In this document: one piece after another, positions 15,084 to 23,787 of the stretch
How the letters are laid out: each line of letters starts with the position of its first letter
Position numbering within the stretch: position 1 is the stretch's first letter
Source of the DNA: Pseudomonadota bacterium
GTDB taxonomy: Bacteria; Pseudomonadota; Gammaproteobacteria; Xanthomonadales; Rhodanobacteraceae
Length of the DNA stretch: 55,092 nucleotides
Direction: 5' to 3'
Assembly (NCBI GenBank): GCA_018240465.1
Contig: JAFEFS010000070.1
Span: 1-55,092 of the forward strand
Translations under genes and position numbers: made by a program
Notes under the pieces: generated by a model
The model's input: only the letters and a program-made list of their open reading frames with translations
The model's database searches: none
Told to the model about the DNA's origin: nothing

Positions 15084-15272
15084 ATGCCCGAAATCGTTGT
15101 CTATGCACTCGAAGGCCGCACGCCGGCGCAAAAGGAAGCGCTGATGAAGGCGATCACCGAAGTCACCGCACAGCATTTCGCGGTGCCCGCTGCCGGCATC
15201 GTCGTGCAGATCGTCGAAGCCAAGGCAGACTCCAAGTCCAAGGGTGGCGTGCCCTACGCCAAACGCGGCTGA
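15084..15272 (+). CDS. 4-oxalocrotonate tautomerase-like small protein
   Basis: A 62-residue protein preceded by GGAGAGACGGT. After Met removal it has the catalytic Pro1 and the family motif LEGRTPAQKEALM with Arg11 conserved. The second canonical arginine (Arg39 of 4-OT) is valine here (PAAGIVVQIVEA). The tail is SKGGVPYAKRG in place of the usual GGELASKV. So this is a real 4-OT-fold protein, but probably not a 4-oxalocrotonate tautomerase. It is the last gene of the alginate operon, 40 bp after kdgK, and ends 3 bp before the convergent glnE. No KdgF-like cupin, which would open the DEH ring, is present. Keto-enol or ring-opening chemistry on DEH is therefore a plausible but unproven role. 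Confidence 0.85.
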   Translation: MPEIVVYALEGRTPAQKEALMKAITEVTAQHFAVPAAGIVVQIVEAKADSKSKGGVPYAKRG

Positions 15273-15275
15273 GAT

Positions 15276-18161
15276 TCAGGTCAGGCGCAACCCGAACCGC
15301 GCGGCGATGTCGATCACCGAGCGCGCATGGCGCAGCAGTTCGGCGCTGCGCTCGACCAGTCGCGGGCGCGCATCGAGCGTGCAGGTCAGCGAGCGCGCGA
15401 GCAGCGTCGCATGCGCATCGGCGAGCGCGCGCGCCTGTCCGCGCTCGAGCAGTCCGACCTGGCGCGCAAGTGCGATAAGCGTTGCCGTGTTGCCGTTGCG
15501 CAGCAACGTGGCATGTTCGCGCGCGTGGATCAGCACCAGCGCCTGAAGCAGGAATTCGATGTCGAGCAACGCTCCCTGGCCCTGCTTGAGGTCGAACAAT
15601 TCCGCGGTCGAGCGGTCGCGCTCGACGCGCCAGCGCTGGCGCATGCCGATGACCTGTTCGATCACGTCGCGCGCGTCGCGCGCCTGCGCGAGCGTGGCCG
15701 TGCGCACCGCGGCGAAGCGTGCGAGCGTGGCCGCGTCGCCCGCGATCGGCCGCGCGCGCACGAGCGCCTGCTGCTCCCACACCCAGGCGCGCTCGCGCTG
15801 GTAGTCGGCAAACGATTTCATGCTGGTGACGAGCAGGCCCTTGCCGCCGTCCGGGCGCAGACGCACGTCCACTTCGTACAACCGACCGGCGTGCGTCTGC
15901 AGGCTGAGCCAGGCGACGATGCGCTGGGCGATGCGTGCGTAGTAACGCGCACCATCGAGCGGGCGGGCGCCATCGCTTTCGACGTACGCGCATTTTTCGT
16001 CGTAGACGAAGACAAGATCGAGATCGGAGCCGAAGCCGAGTTCGGCGCCGCCGAGGCTGCCGTAGCCGATCACGGCCAGGCCCGCATCGCCGTCCAGCCG
16101 GCCGTGCTGACGCTGCATCTCGTGCATCGCCATGGCCAGCAACTCGGCGACGACGAAGTCGGCGGTGTTCGACAAGCCGCGCGCGGTCGCGGCAGCGCCG
16201 AGGTGGCCACCGCGATAGGCAAGGCCGACGCGGAACGCGGCGCTGTTCTTCTGCTCCTGCAGCACGGTCAACCGCGTCTCGGCGTCATCCGCCGGCACGT
16301 TGGCGAGATGCCGGCGTGAGGCAGCGACCAGTTCGTCGTGACTGGGCGCCTGCGTTTCCATGCGCGCATCGAGCAGGTCGTCGAGCAACAGGGGGTGCGC
16401 GATCACGCGCTCGGCGAGCAGCGCGCTGTCGGCGAACAAGGCGACCAGGCGCCGGCGCGCGCCGGCCTGTTCCTCGAGCAGGGCAAGATAGGCCGAACGC
16501 CGGATCACGCCGTGCAGCAGACGCAGCAGGCGATCCAGACAGACATCGGGGCCGACGCTGCGCGCGGCCTCCTCGATCAGCGTCGGCAGCAGCGCGTTGA
16601 GACGGGCGTGACCGCGCGCCGACATCGTCTGCGCGGCGTGGATCAAGGCCACGACTTTGGCGTGCAACGCGGCCGCATCGTGGTAGCCGAGCGCGTGCAG
16701 CACCGCCGCATCGGCGCTGCCGTCGGCGACGCGCTGCACGTAGCCCGTCGCCTGCGCGGCGACGGGCCGCGCGTCGGTCTGCAGCGGCGCCATCACCTCG
16801 GCGAAAATCGCGGCGACGTCGGCGCGTGCGCGCGCAAGTTCGACGGCCAGGATCTGCGGCTCAGGGCAGCCCAGCGCCTGCGCGAGGCGCGCGCGTGCCG
16901 CGCCATCCTCCGGCAGCGTGTGCGTCTGCTCGTCGCGGAACATCTGCACGCGGTTTTCGACGCGGCGCAACAGCAGGTAGGCGACGCGCAGGCGCCGGGC
17001 ACGGTCAGTCGCGATCACGCCGAGCTGCTCGCAAGCGGCGAGCGCGGGCAGCAAGCCGCGCTCGCGCAGCGCCGGTTCGCGCCCGCCACGGATCAGCTGC
17101 AGCAGTTGCACGATGAACTCGATCTCGCGGATGCCGCCGGCGCCGAGTTTGAGATTGCCTTCCAGATCCTTGCGCGCGACTTCGGCGTCGATCAGCGACT
17201 TCATCTCGCGCAGGCCGGCGAAGGCGGTGTAGTCGAGGTAGCGGCGGTAGACGAACGGCCGCAGCGCTTCGATCAGCCGCTTGCCGCTGCGCAGATCGCC
17301 GGCGACCGGCCGCGCCTTGATCCACGCGTAGCGTTCCCAGTCGCGTCCCTCGCGCTGGTAGTACTGCTCCATCGCCGCGAACGAGAACGCGACGCGACCG
17401 GCGCTGCCGAATGGACGCAGGCGCAGGTCGACGCGATAGACGTAGCCGTCGATCGTGATCTCGGCGAGCAGCTTCACCAAGAGTTGTCCGAGTCGTGCGA
17501 AAAATGTCTCGTTGGCGAGCGAGCGCGCCGTGCCGGAGCCGGCGCCGTCAGTCTCGCCGTTCTCGTCGAAGGCGAGGATCAGGTCGATGTCGGAGGAAAA
17601 ATTCAGATCGGCACCGCCAAGCTTGCCCATGCCGACGACGACGAGGCGTTGCGGTGCGCCGTCCCGTGCGCGAGGTACGCCGTGGCGGCGGATCAATGCG
17701 CGCTCGCCGAAATCGTGCGCGGCGACGAGGCAGGATTCGGCCAGCGCCGTCGAGCCCGCAAGCGTCTGCTCGACGCCGTCGAGGCCGTTGACGTCGCGCC
17801 AGATCAGGCGCACCGCTTCGCGCCGCCGGTAGCGACGCAGCGCGCGCATCGCCTCGGCTTCGTCCAGCGTCGGATCGAGCGCGAGCGGTCGTGTATCAGC
17901 GTGATGCGGGTTGGCCATCAGCAAAAGGCCATTGGCATTCAACAGTTCGGGATCGCGCTGGAAACTTTCCCAGGCGAAATCGCTGGCAAGCAGCACGCGG
18001 CGCACGCGCTCGTCCACGCCGGCGTCGTCATGCAGGACCACGCCAGCCTCGCGGCAGCGCGCGAGCAGTTGGGCGTAGCGGTCGGTCAGAAATGCGTCAA
18101 ACGCGGACTTCAAAGCGGTGGGCAAGGCAAAACCTGTCGTCGGGAAACGAGCGCCAAGCAT
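15276..18161 (-). CDS. glnE: Bifunctional glutamine-synthetase adenylyltransferase/adenylyl-removing enzyme
   Basis: A 961-residue protein, start at 18161 (MLGARFPTTGFALPTALKSA). The frame is open a further 234 bp upstream but that part is not homologous in character. Two nucleotidyltransferase domains are clear: the N-terminal one has VVGMGKLGGADLNFSSDIDL and the C-terminal one VIGYGSLGGAELGFGSDLDL. Each is followed by a GlnD-type helical domain. The N-terminal half removes AMP from glutamine synthetase by phosphorolysis and the C-terminal half adds it, under control of PII and glutamine. Length matches gammaproteobacterial GlnE (~950). It converges on the alginate operon with only a 3 bp gap, leaving no room for a dedicated terminator between them. 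Confidence 0.96.
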   Translation of the reverse strand: MLGARFPTTGFALPTALKSAFDAFLTDRYAQLLARCREAGVVLHDDAGVDERVRRVLLASDFAWESFQRDPELLNANGLLLMANPHHADTRPLALDPTLDEAEAMRALRRYRRREAVRLIWRDVNGLDGVEQTLAGSTALAESCLVAAHDFGERALIRRHGVPRARDGAPQRLVVVGMGKLGGADLNFSSDIDLILAFDENGETDGAGSGTARSLANETFFARLGQLLVKLLAEITIDGYVYRVDLRLRPFGSAGRVAFSFAAMEQYYQREGRDWERYAWIKARPVAGDLRSGKRLIEALRPFVYRRYLDYTAFAGLREMKSLIDAEVARKDLEGNLKLGAGGIREIEFIVQLLQLIRGGREPALRERGLLPALAACEQLGVIATDRARRLRVAYLLLRRVENRVQMFRDEQTHTLPEDGAARARLAQALGCPEPQILAVELARARADVAAIFAEVMAPLQTDARPVAAQATGYVQRVADGSADAAVLHALGYHDAAALHAKVVALIHAAQTMSARGHARLNALLPTLIEEAARSVGPDVCLDRLLRLLHGVIRRSAYLALLEEQAGARRRLVALFADSALLAERVIAHPLLLDDLLDARMETQAPSHDELVAASRRHLANVPADDAETRLTVLQEQKNSAAFRVGLAYRGGHLGAAATARGLSNTADFVVAELLAMAMHEMQRQHGRLDGDAGLAVIGYGSLGGAELGFGSDLDLVFVYDEKCAYVESDGARPLDGARYYARIAQRIVAWLSLQTHAGRLYEVDVRLRPDGGKGLLVTSMKSFADYQRERAWVWEQQALVRARPIAGDAATLARFAAVRTATLAQARDARDVIEQVIGMRQRWRVERDRSTAELFDLKQGQGALLDIEFLLQALVLIHAREHATLLRNGNTATLIALARQVGLLERGQARALADAHATLLARSLTCTLDARPRLVERSAELLRHARSVIDIAARFGLRLT

Positions 18162-18412
18162 GGACCAAGTCGGCCCGGTTTGGCAGCGGTACGCGCGCAC
18201 CGGCGGCGAGAATGGGCGGCTCCCGCCAGCCACATTTGTCCCGTGATGGCTACAATGGCGTGCCACGCACGTCTTCCCGCCCAGGGAAGAAAATGCAGGT
18301 TTTGATGCAACCGCGCCGCGCCGGAACAACCGCTGCGGAAGCCCATGAACGGTCCGTTCCCTGACCATGCCCAGGACAGCCCCTTGCATTTGCAATTGAC
18401 CGGAGCGCGGCA

Positions 18413-19975
18413 GTGAACGCGATGGACGACCGCCTCTGGCTCAAGGCACAACGCTACCTCGCAGGCAATCAATTGACCGCGGCGCGCATCGCCTGCGAGG
18501 CACTGCTGCAACGCGCGCCCGATCATGCGGACGCGCGCCTGCTGCTCGCCGGCATCCTGCTGGGTGAGAAGCGCGTACGCGAGACCGCGGCACAGCTGCT
18601 CGCCGCCGCGAATTCCGGGGCGACGTCCGCAACCCTGTCGGGCAAGATCGCACTGGCGTTGTTGCGTGTTGGCGAGACGCGCGCCGCGCGCGACTGCGTT
18701 GCGCGAGTGCGGCCGGCCGCCCTCGCCTCCGGCCCCGACTGCGCTGTGCTCGCGCACGCGTTGCAGACGATCGGCGAGCACGAAGACGCGCTCGCGATGG
18801 TCGCGCGCGCACGCGCGCTGGGCTTCGACAATGCCGATCTGCGTTACTTCCACGCGATCCAGCTGATCTTCAACGGCAAGCTCGACGCCGCCGCGGGCGA
18901 ACTCGAGGCCTGCCTGCGCCTGCAGCCCGGCTTCGGCCGCGCTGCGCTGTCGCGCGCGCGCCTGCGCCGGCAGACGCACGCGACGCAGCACCTCGACGAC
19001 ATCTGCCGCCGCCTCGGCGTCGTCGAATGGGGCAGCGTCGATCATGCCGCGCTGGAGTTCGCCCGATTCAAGGAGCTCGACGACCTCGGCGACCATGCCG
19101 ATGCGTGGGGTGCGCTGGAACGCGGCAACGCGATCATGCATGCGCGCCTGCCCTGCGACCGCGCGCGCGAGGAAGCGCTCGTCGAGCGGATGATCGCGCT
19201 GTCGACCCGCGATTTCCTGCAACCCGCGCCGGCGGCGACCCACGCCGGCCCGCAGCCGATTTTCGTCATCGGCATGCCGCGCAGCGGCACGACCGTGCTC
19301 GAACGCATCCTCGGCAATCATTCGCAGGTTTCCGCGGCGGGTGAACTCGACGATTTCGCGCATCAATTGCGCTGGCAGGCCGATCATCATGATCGCACGC
19401 TGCTCGACCCCATGCTGCTCGAACGCATGCGCGGCCTCGACTACGCCAACATCGGCGCGCGCTACCTCGCGCAAACGCAGTGGCGCGCGCGCGGCAAGCC
19501 GTACTTCGTCGACAAGTTGCCGTCGAACTACTTCCTCGCCGGCGCGATCCATCGCGCGCTGCCGCAGGCGCACATCCTGCACATGTCGCGCGATCCGATG
19601 GACGTGTGTTTTTCCAACTACAAGGCCTTGTTCGGCGACGCCTGCGCCTACAGCTACCATCTGCCTTCGCTCGCCGCGCAGCATCGCCACTACACGCGCC
19701 TGATGCGGCATTGGCATGCGGTGATGCCCGGACGAATCCTCGATGTGTCCTACGAGGACCTTGTCGCCGCGCCCGAGACGCAGGCGCGACGAATTCTCGA
19801 CTTCTGCGGCCTGTCGTTCGAGGCTGGCTGCATCGACATTTCGCGCAACGCCGCGCCGGTGGCGACGTTGAGCACGGCACAGGTGCGCGAAGCGATACAC
19901 GATCGCGCCAGGGGCGAGTGGCGCCGCTACGCGACGCAATTCGGCGGCATCGGCGATCTGCTTGCGATGAACTGA
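18413..19975 (+). CDS. TPR-containing sulfotransferase
   Basis: A 520-residue protein. The GTG at 18413 follows GGAG by seven bases; an ATG nine bases downstream is the alternative. Residues ~1-200 are helical pairs of the TPR kind (AQRYLAGNQLTAARIACEAL, IGEHEDALAMVARARALGFD, FNGKLDAAAGELEACLRLQP). Residues ~280-500 are a sulfotransferase domain. The 5'-phosphosulfate loop is IFVIGMPRSGTTVLERILGN near residue 283, and the 3'-phosphate site is ILHMSRDPMDVCFSNYK. It should move sulfate from PAPS to an acceptor hydroxyl in the cytoplasm; the acceptor (glycan, lipid or tyrosine) is unknown, but TPRs suggest a protein partner. It converges on the second TonB receptor and its stop codon abuts that gene's terminator. 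Confidence 0.88.
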   Translation: MNAMDDRLWLKAQRYLAGNQLTAARIACEALLQRAPDHADARLLLAGILLGEKRVRETAAQLLAAANSGATSATLSGKIALALLRVGETRAARDCVARVRPAALASGPDCAVLAHALQTIGEHEDALAMVARARALGFDNADLRYFHAIQLIFNGKLDAAAGELEACLRLQPGFGRAALSRARLRRQTHATQHLDDICRRLGVVEWGSVDHAALEFARFKELDDLGDHADAWGALERGNAIMHARLPCDRAREEALVERMIALSTRDFLQPAPAATHAGPQPIFVIGMPRSGTTVLERILGNHSQVSAAGELDDFAHQLRWQADHHDRTLLDPMLLERMRGLDYANIGARYLAQTQWRARGKPYFVDKLPSNYFLAGAIHRALPQAHILHMSRDPMDVCFSNYKALFGDACAYSYHLPSLAAQHRHYTRLMRHWHAVMPGRILDVSYEDLVAAPETQARRILDFCGLSFEAGCIDISRNAAPVATLSTAQVREAIHDRARGEWRRYATQFGGIGDLLAMN

Positions 19976-20003
19976 AAAAAGCGGGGCCGATATTCCCGCC
20001 CCG
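19975..20003 (-). terminator. Intrinsic terminator of the leftward TonB-receptor unit
   Basis: Reading leftward, CGGGGC (20003-19998) pairs with GCCCCG (19987-19982) across a 10-base loop, then a run of six T residues (19980-19975). It lies 45 bp after the receptor stop and touches the sulfotransferase stop codon on the other strand. Confidence 0.85.
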
Positions 20004-20047
20004 TCGGCTCAACCACAAGCACGTTCCGTTGCGCAGGCTGCCTTCCG

Positions 20048-22867
20048 CTACTTGCCGCCGAAATGCACGTCGAGTTCGAGCCAGTACTGGCGACCGTAAA
20101 CGTTGTAGTTGCCGAAGTTGTAGTACGGCAGCACGGTGTTGGTCGGGTCGTTCGGCGGGTTCTTGTCGAAGATGTTGTTGACGATAAAGGTGAGCGAAGC
20201 CATGTCGCCAAAACTGTAGCCGACGCTGCCGTTGTACAGCGTCCAAGCCGGCAGCGTGCCTGCGCCCGGCGTGGCGTAGCCCGCCGCGGCGAGCGTGGAA
20301 CGGTAGTTCGGCGTCTTGCCGTAGCGGGTGCCGCGCAGCGTCACCGACCAGGCGTCGCGCTGCCAGCCCAGCGTACCGCTGAAGATGCTCTTGAACTCGG
20401 TCGAGTTGAACGGATCGTGCAGCAGGTCGATTTCGGCGTCGCCGGGCTGCGGAATGGCGGTGTGCTTCATCGTCACGTTGTAGTTCGCACCGAACAGGAA
20501 ATCACCGAAGCGATCGGTGCGCAGGCGGTAGTTGCCCGAGAACACCAGGCCGGCAACGCGCTCGCTGGCGATGTTGACCGGGTCGTTGTCCACTTCGAGC
20601 AGTTGCAGCGGCACCGGCGCATTGGCCGGGTTGCGCACGATACGCGACAGCGCCTTCACGCAGGTCGGCGAATTGATGTCGAGCACGCCGGTGCGGCATT
20701 CGAGTTCCTGGCGCAGGAACAGGTCGCGATCCTCGCGCTGCACCTCGTTTTTTATCTTGACGTCATAGTAGTCGACCTTGACGTTGGCATCCGCGGTCGG
20801 CGACCAGACCACGCCGTAGCCGAACGAGCGCGCAGTGATGAATTTCAGGTCGCGGTTGCCGTGATGCTGGCTGAACACGGCGGTCGGGTTGTAGTCGCAA
20901 TCCTCGATCGGTACATCCGGTTCCTGCACGTGGCAGCGGTAGTAGTCGGTCAGCTGGGTGAACGAGCCGGACAGGCCGGCGAAGGTATAACCCATGTCCG
21001 GCGCGCGGAACGCGGTCGCGTAGCTGCCGCGGAACAGCAGCGTTTCCAGCGGGCGATATTCGAGGCCGAGCTTCCAGGTCGGCTTGCTGTCGCCGCCGCC
21101 GCCCTCGTTGCTGTAGTCGTCGTAGCGCGCGGACACGTCCGCGGTCAGCGTCGACAGCACCGGTACGCGCACTTCGCCGGCCAGCGACCAGACGTTGCGC
21201 GTGCCCGCGCCGGACGTGCCGCTGCGGCCGTAGAATTCGCCCGCGAGCAGCTCGGGCTGCGCCGGGTTGCTCCATTTCTGCTGGCCGATCTGGGCGATGC
21301 CGGCGACGCCGACGCTGCCCGCCGGCAAGGTGAACAGTTCGGTATTGGTGACCTGCAGGTTCAGGTGCTCGGTCGAGGTCTTCGACTTGCTCGCGATCAT
21401 GCCCTGGAAGCTGCGGTACTGCGCCGGCGTCAGCATCTGGTAGAACTTGCTCGCGTCGGGTTCGTAGATCGGGTAGCCGCCGTCGGTCGTGCCGAGCTTG
21501 GGACCGAGGAACTGCTGCTCGAAGAATGCGTCTACCTTGTCTTGCAGCGGCCACAGTTCTTTGGTCTTGTCGAAGTATTCGGAGCGGTCGTAGTAAGCGT
21601 CGTAGGTCCAGTTCGACGAACCGATCGCGCCGCGTGCGCCGCCGTAGAAGTTGTAGGCGCGCTTGAGCTCGAACACGCCCTGCACGTCGAGGCCGCCCGC
21701 TTCTTCCGGCGAGAAATAGTGCTGGAAGCCCTCGACGCGGCCGGTGGCGCTGTTGAAGAAATTGCCGGGACCGACGTTGCCGCCGTTCGATTGCCACACC
21801 TTGGCGCCGTCGCCGTAGCGCGAACTGTCGGCGTTGTAGAGCAGCGTCGCATACAGCTCGACGTTGTCGCTGAGGCGATCGGTGAAATGCAGGTAGGCGG
21901 CGGCGGAACGGTCGGCGCTGGTCAGAGTGGAATCGTAGGCCGCTTCCTCGGTAGTGCCGCAGTAATAGCCGCGGCCTGTGCGGAATTTGTACTGAGTCGT
22001 GCCGTTGTAATTGCCGGCTACCGCGTTGCAGTTGGATGCGCCCGGATCCACGTAGCGCGTCGCGCCGCTCGGCGTCAGGTAGCTGTAGAGCATGGTGCGC
22101 GTGGCAAAACGCGTGGCCGTGTTCGGATTGCCGGTCGTGGAAAAGAACGGAGGACGCTGGAAGCCCCACACCGGATTCTGGTTGCCCAGCTGCAAACCCC
22201 CGGTCAGGTTGATGCCGTTGTCGAAACTGTGCCCGCCGAGCAGTTCCAGGCGCTGGCTGGCGCCGCCGCCACGATCGAAGCCGCCGACGCGATAGTTCAA
22301 CTCGACGCCTTCGACCTTCTGCTTGAGCACGATGTTGATCACACCGGCGATCGCGGCCGAACCATAGATCGAGGACTGGTTGCCCGGCAGGACATCGATG
22401 TGATCAACCATGCCCATCGGGATGTTGGTCAGGTCGACGAAGTTGCTCTGCCCGTTGTAGAGCAGCGGATAGTCGGCAAGCGGGTGGCCGTCGATCAGCG
22501 TCAGCGTGAACGCGGGATCGAGGCCGAGCAGGCTGAGCGTGCCCGCGCCCTGAGTGAAGCCGCCCTGGAACTGGCCGTCCTGCACCGAGCCCGTGGCCAG
22601 CGGCAGCGCGCGCAGCGCGTCGTAGACGTTGCCGAAGCCCTCGCGTTTCATCTGCGCGGCGGTGATCGTGAGCACGGGCGAGGCGGTTTCGATCTGCGCC
22701 TGCGGGATCAACGAGCCGGTGACAACGACGGTTTCGAGCTGGTTGGAATCCTTCTTGTTCGTGGCGGAATCCGCGGCAGCGGAGTTTTGTGCCCGGGCCG
22801 GAGGCGTTTGTGTGATCGCGGCAAGGGCAATGAAGATCGCCGTCGCCAAAGGCAGCCGTTTGGTCAT
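20048..22867 (-). CDS. TonB-dependent outer-membrane receptor (second, substrate unknown)
   Basis: A 939-residue protein with start at 22867 after GAGGAAG. The signal peptide is MTKRLPLATAIFIALAAITQ up to about ARAQ. A TonB-box-like LETVVVTGSLIP precedes the plug (SPVLTITAAQMKREGFGNVY, IYGSAAIAGVINIVLKQKVE). The barrel ends with the aromatic strand GRQYWLELDVHFGGK. Several cysteines occur in barrel loops (GYYCGTT, YRCHVQEPD, DCDYNP), suggesting disulfide-stabilised external loops. It belongs to a different subfamily from the alginate receptor. It sits 128 bp downstream of the LytTR regulator in the same direction and ends in a strong terminator, so it is the apparent output gene of that two-component system. 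Peptide, oligosaccharide and metal-chelate substrates are all possible. Confidence 0.9.
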   Translation of the reverse strand: MTKRLPLATAIFIALAAITQTPPARAQNSAAADSATNKKDSNQLETVVVTGSLIPQAQIETASPVLTITAAQMKREGFGNVYDALRALPLATGSVQDGQFQGGFTQGAGTLSLLGLDPAFTLTLIDGHPLADYPLLYNGQSNFVDLTNIPMGMVDHIDVLPGNQSSIYGSAAIAGVINIVLKQKVEGVELNYRVGGFDRGGGASQRLELLGGHSFDNGINLTGGLQLGNQNPVWGFQRPPFFSTTGNPNTATRFATRTMLYSYLTPSGATRYVDPGASNCNAVAGNYNGTTQYKFRTGRGYYCGTTEEAAYDSTLTSADRSAAAYLHFTDRLSDNVELYATLLYNADSSRYGDGAKVWQSNGGNVGPGNFFNSATGRVEGFQHYFSPEEAGGLDVQGVFELKRAYNFYGGARGAIGSSNWTYDAYYDRSEYFDKTKELWPLQDKVDAFFEQQFLGPKLGTTDGGYPIYEPDASKFYQMLTPAQYRSFQGMIASKSKTSTEHLNLQVTNTELFTLPAGSVGVAGIAQIGQQKWSNPAQPELLAGEFYGRSGTSGAGTRNVWSLAGEVRVPVLSTLTADVSARYDDYSNEGGGGDSKPTWKLGLEYRPLETLLFRGSYATAFRAPDMGYTFAGLSGSFTQLTDYYRCHVQEPDVPIEDCDYNPTAVFSQHHGNRDLKFITARSFGYGVVWSPTADANVKVDYYDVKIKNEVQREDRDLFLRQELECRTGVLDINSPTCVKALSRIVRNPANAPVPLQLLEVDNDPVNIASERVAGLVFSGNYRLRTDRFGDFLFGANYNVTMKHTAIPQPGDAEIDLLHDPFNSTEFKSIFSGTLGWQRDAWSVTLRGTRYGKTPNYRSTLAAAGYATPGAGTLPAWTLYNGSVGYSFGDMASLTFIVNNIFDKNPPNDPTNTVLPYYNFGNYNVYGRQYWLELDVHFGGK

Positions 22868-22995
22868 GTTTTCTTCCTCGAATCGTGGGCAATGGCGCTG
22901 CGCGCAGCATTCGCAAACGCGGCAGGCCGTTGCCGCATGGTGCGCCGACGCGCACGCCGCCCGCTTTCAAAAATTTGACTGAAATCGCGTACGGC

Positions 22996-23787
22996 CTAGC
23001 CGGCCAGACGCTGCATGACCTGGCTGCGGAAGCGCCGGCTCACCGGCACCTCACCGCCGCCGCGCAAGACCGCGACGAGGTTGCCCTTGAACATCTCCTC
23101 GAACGAGGCGACCGCGTCGATGCGCACGAGCGCGGAACGGTTGACCTGCACGAAACCCTCGCCGGCTACGCGCCGGGCCACGTCGGCGAATGGGCCATCG
23201 ATGCGATGGCCGGTCTTCGTGCAATGCAGGATGCAGTCACGACCGTCCGCCTCGATCCAGCGCACGTCGTCGAAGCGCACGATCAGGAAGCGACCGTGCT
23301 CGCGCACGACGAAGCGGCCCGGGCCCGGCTTCGCTTCGACCGGCGCGGCGACGGATTCGAGCGTGCCGGTCAGCGCAGCCTGGACGCGTTCGACCAGCGA
23401 CAGTGCCTCGCGTTCCTGCAGGCGTCGTTGCGCCAAATCGAGCGCGCGGTGCAGGCGCGCGCTGTCGAATGGCTTGAGCAGGTAGTCAGCAGCGTCGATC
23501 TCGAACGCGGTGCAGGCATAGTGCCGGTATGCGGTGACGAAAATCACGCTCGGCGCCGGATCGCGGCTCGCCGCGAGCATGCGCGAGAAGCCGATGCCGT
23601 CAATGCCGGGCATCTGGATGTCGAGCAGGGCCAGGTCGACGCGCTGTGCGGCGACGGCGTCGGCCGCCTCCTCGCAATTGCGACATACGGCAACGACGTC
23701 GAAGTCCGCGCGCGCGCGGACCAGGCGCGCGAGGCGTTCGCGTGCGAGATCCTCGTCCTCGACCACGAGCACGTTCAGGCGTTTCAT
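22996..23787 (-). CDS. LytTR-family response regulator
   Basis: A 263-residue protein starting at 23787 (MKRLNVLVVEDEDLARERLA). The start overlaps the stop of the sensor kinase by 4 bp (ATGA). Residues 1-120 are a receiver with acidic pair E10/D11, phosphoacceptor Asp56 in LALLDIQMPGIDG, a Thr in VIFVTAYRHYA and Lys in DYLLKPFD. Residues ~160-260 are a LytTR DNA-binding domain (RFDDVRWIEADGRDCILHC, FVQVNRSALVRIDAV, PVSRRFRSQVMQRL). Such regulators bind pairs of imperfect direct repeats; I found no convincing repeat in the 128 bp before the TonB receptor. It is paired with the LytS-like kinase by overlap. Confidence 0.93.
   Translation of the reverse strand: MKRLNVLVVEDEDLARERLARLVRARADFDVVAVCRNCEEAADAVAAQRVDLALLDIQMPGIDGIGFSRMLAASRDPAPSVIFVTAYRHYACTAFEIDAADYLLKPFDSARLHRALDLAQRRLQEREALSLVERVQAALTGTLESVAAPVEAKPGPGRFVVREHGRFLIVRFDDVRWIEADGRDCILHCTKTGHRIDGPFADVARRVAGEGFVQVNRSALVRIDAVASFEEMFKGNLVAVLRGGGEVPVSRRFRSQVMQRLAG

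Noticed and set aside
16338..18305. Long open frame antisense to glnE
   Set aside because: It shows no motifs or ribosome-binding site, and glnE on the other strand has clear nucleotidyltransferase signatures throughout.
22868..22995. LytTR binding repeats before the second TonB receptor
   Set aside because: No pair of direct repeats at the expected ~12-13 bp spacing could be found by eye.
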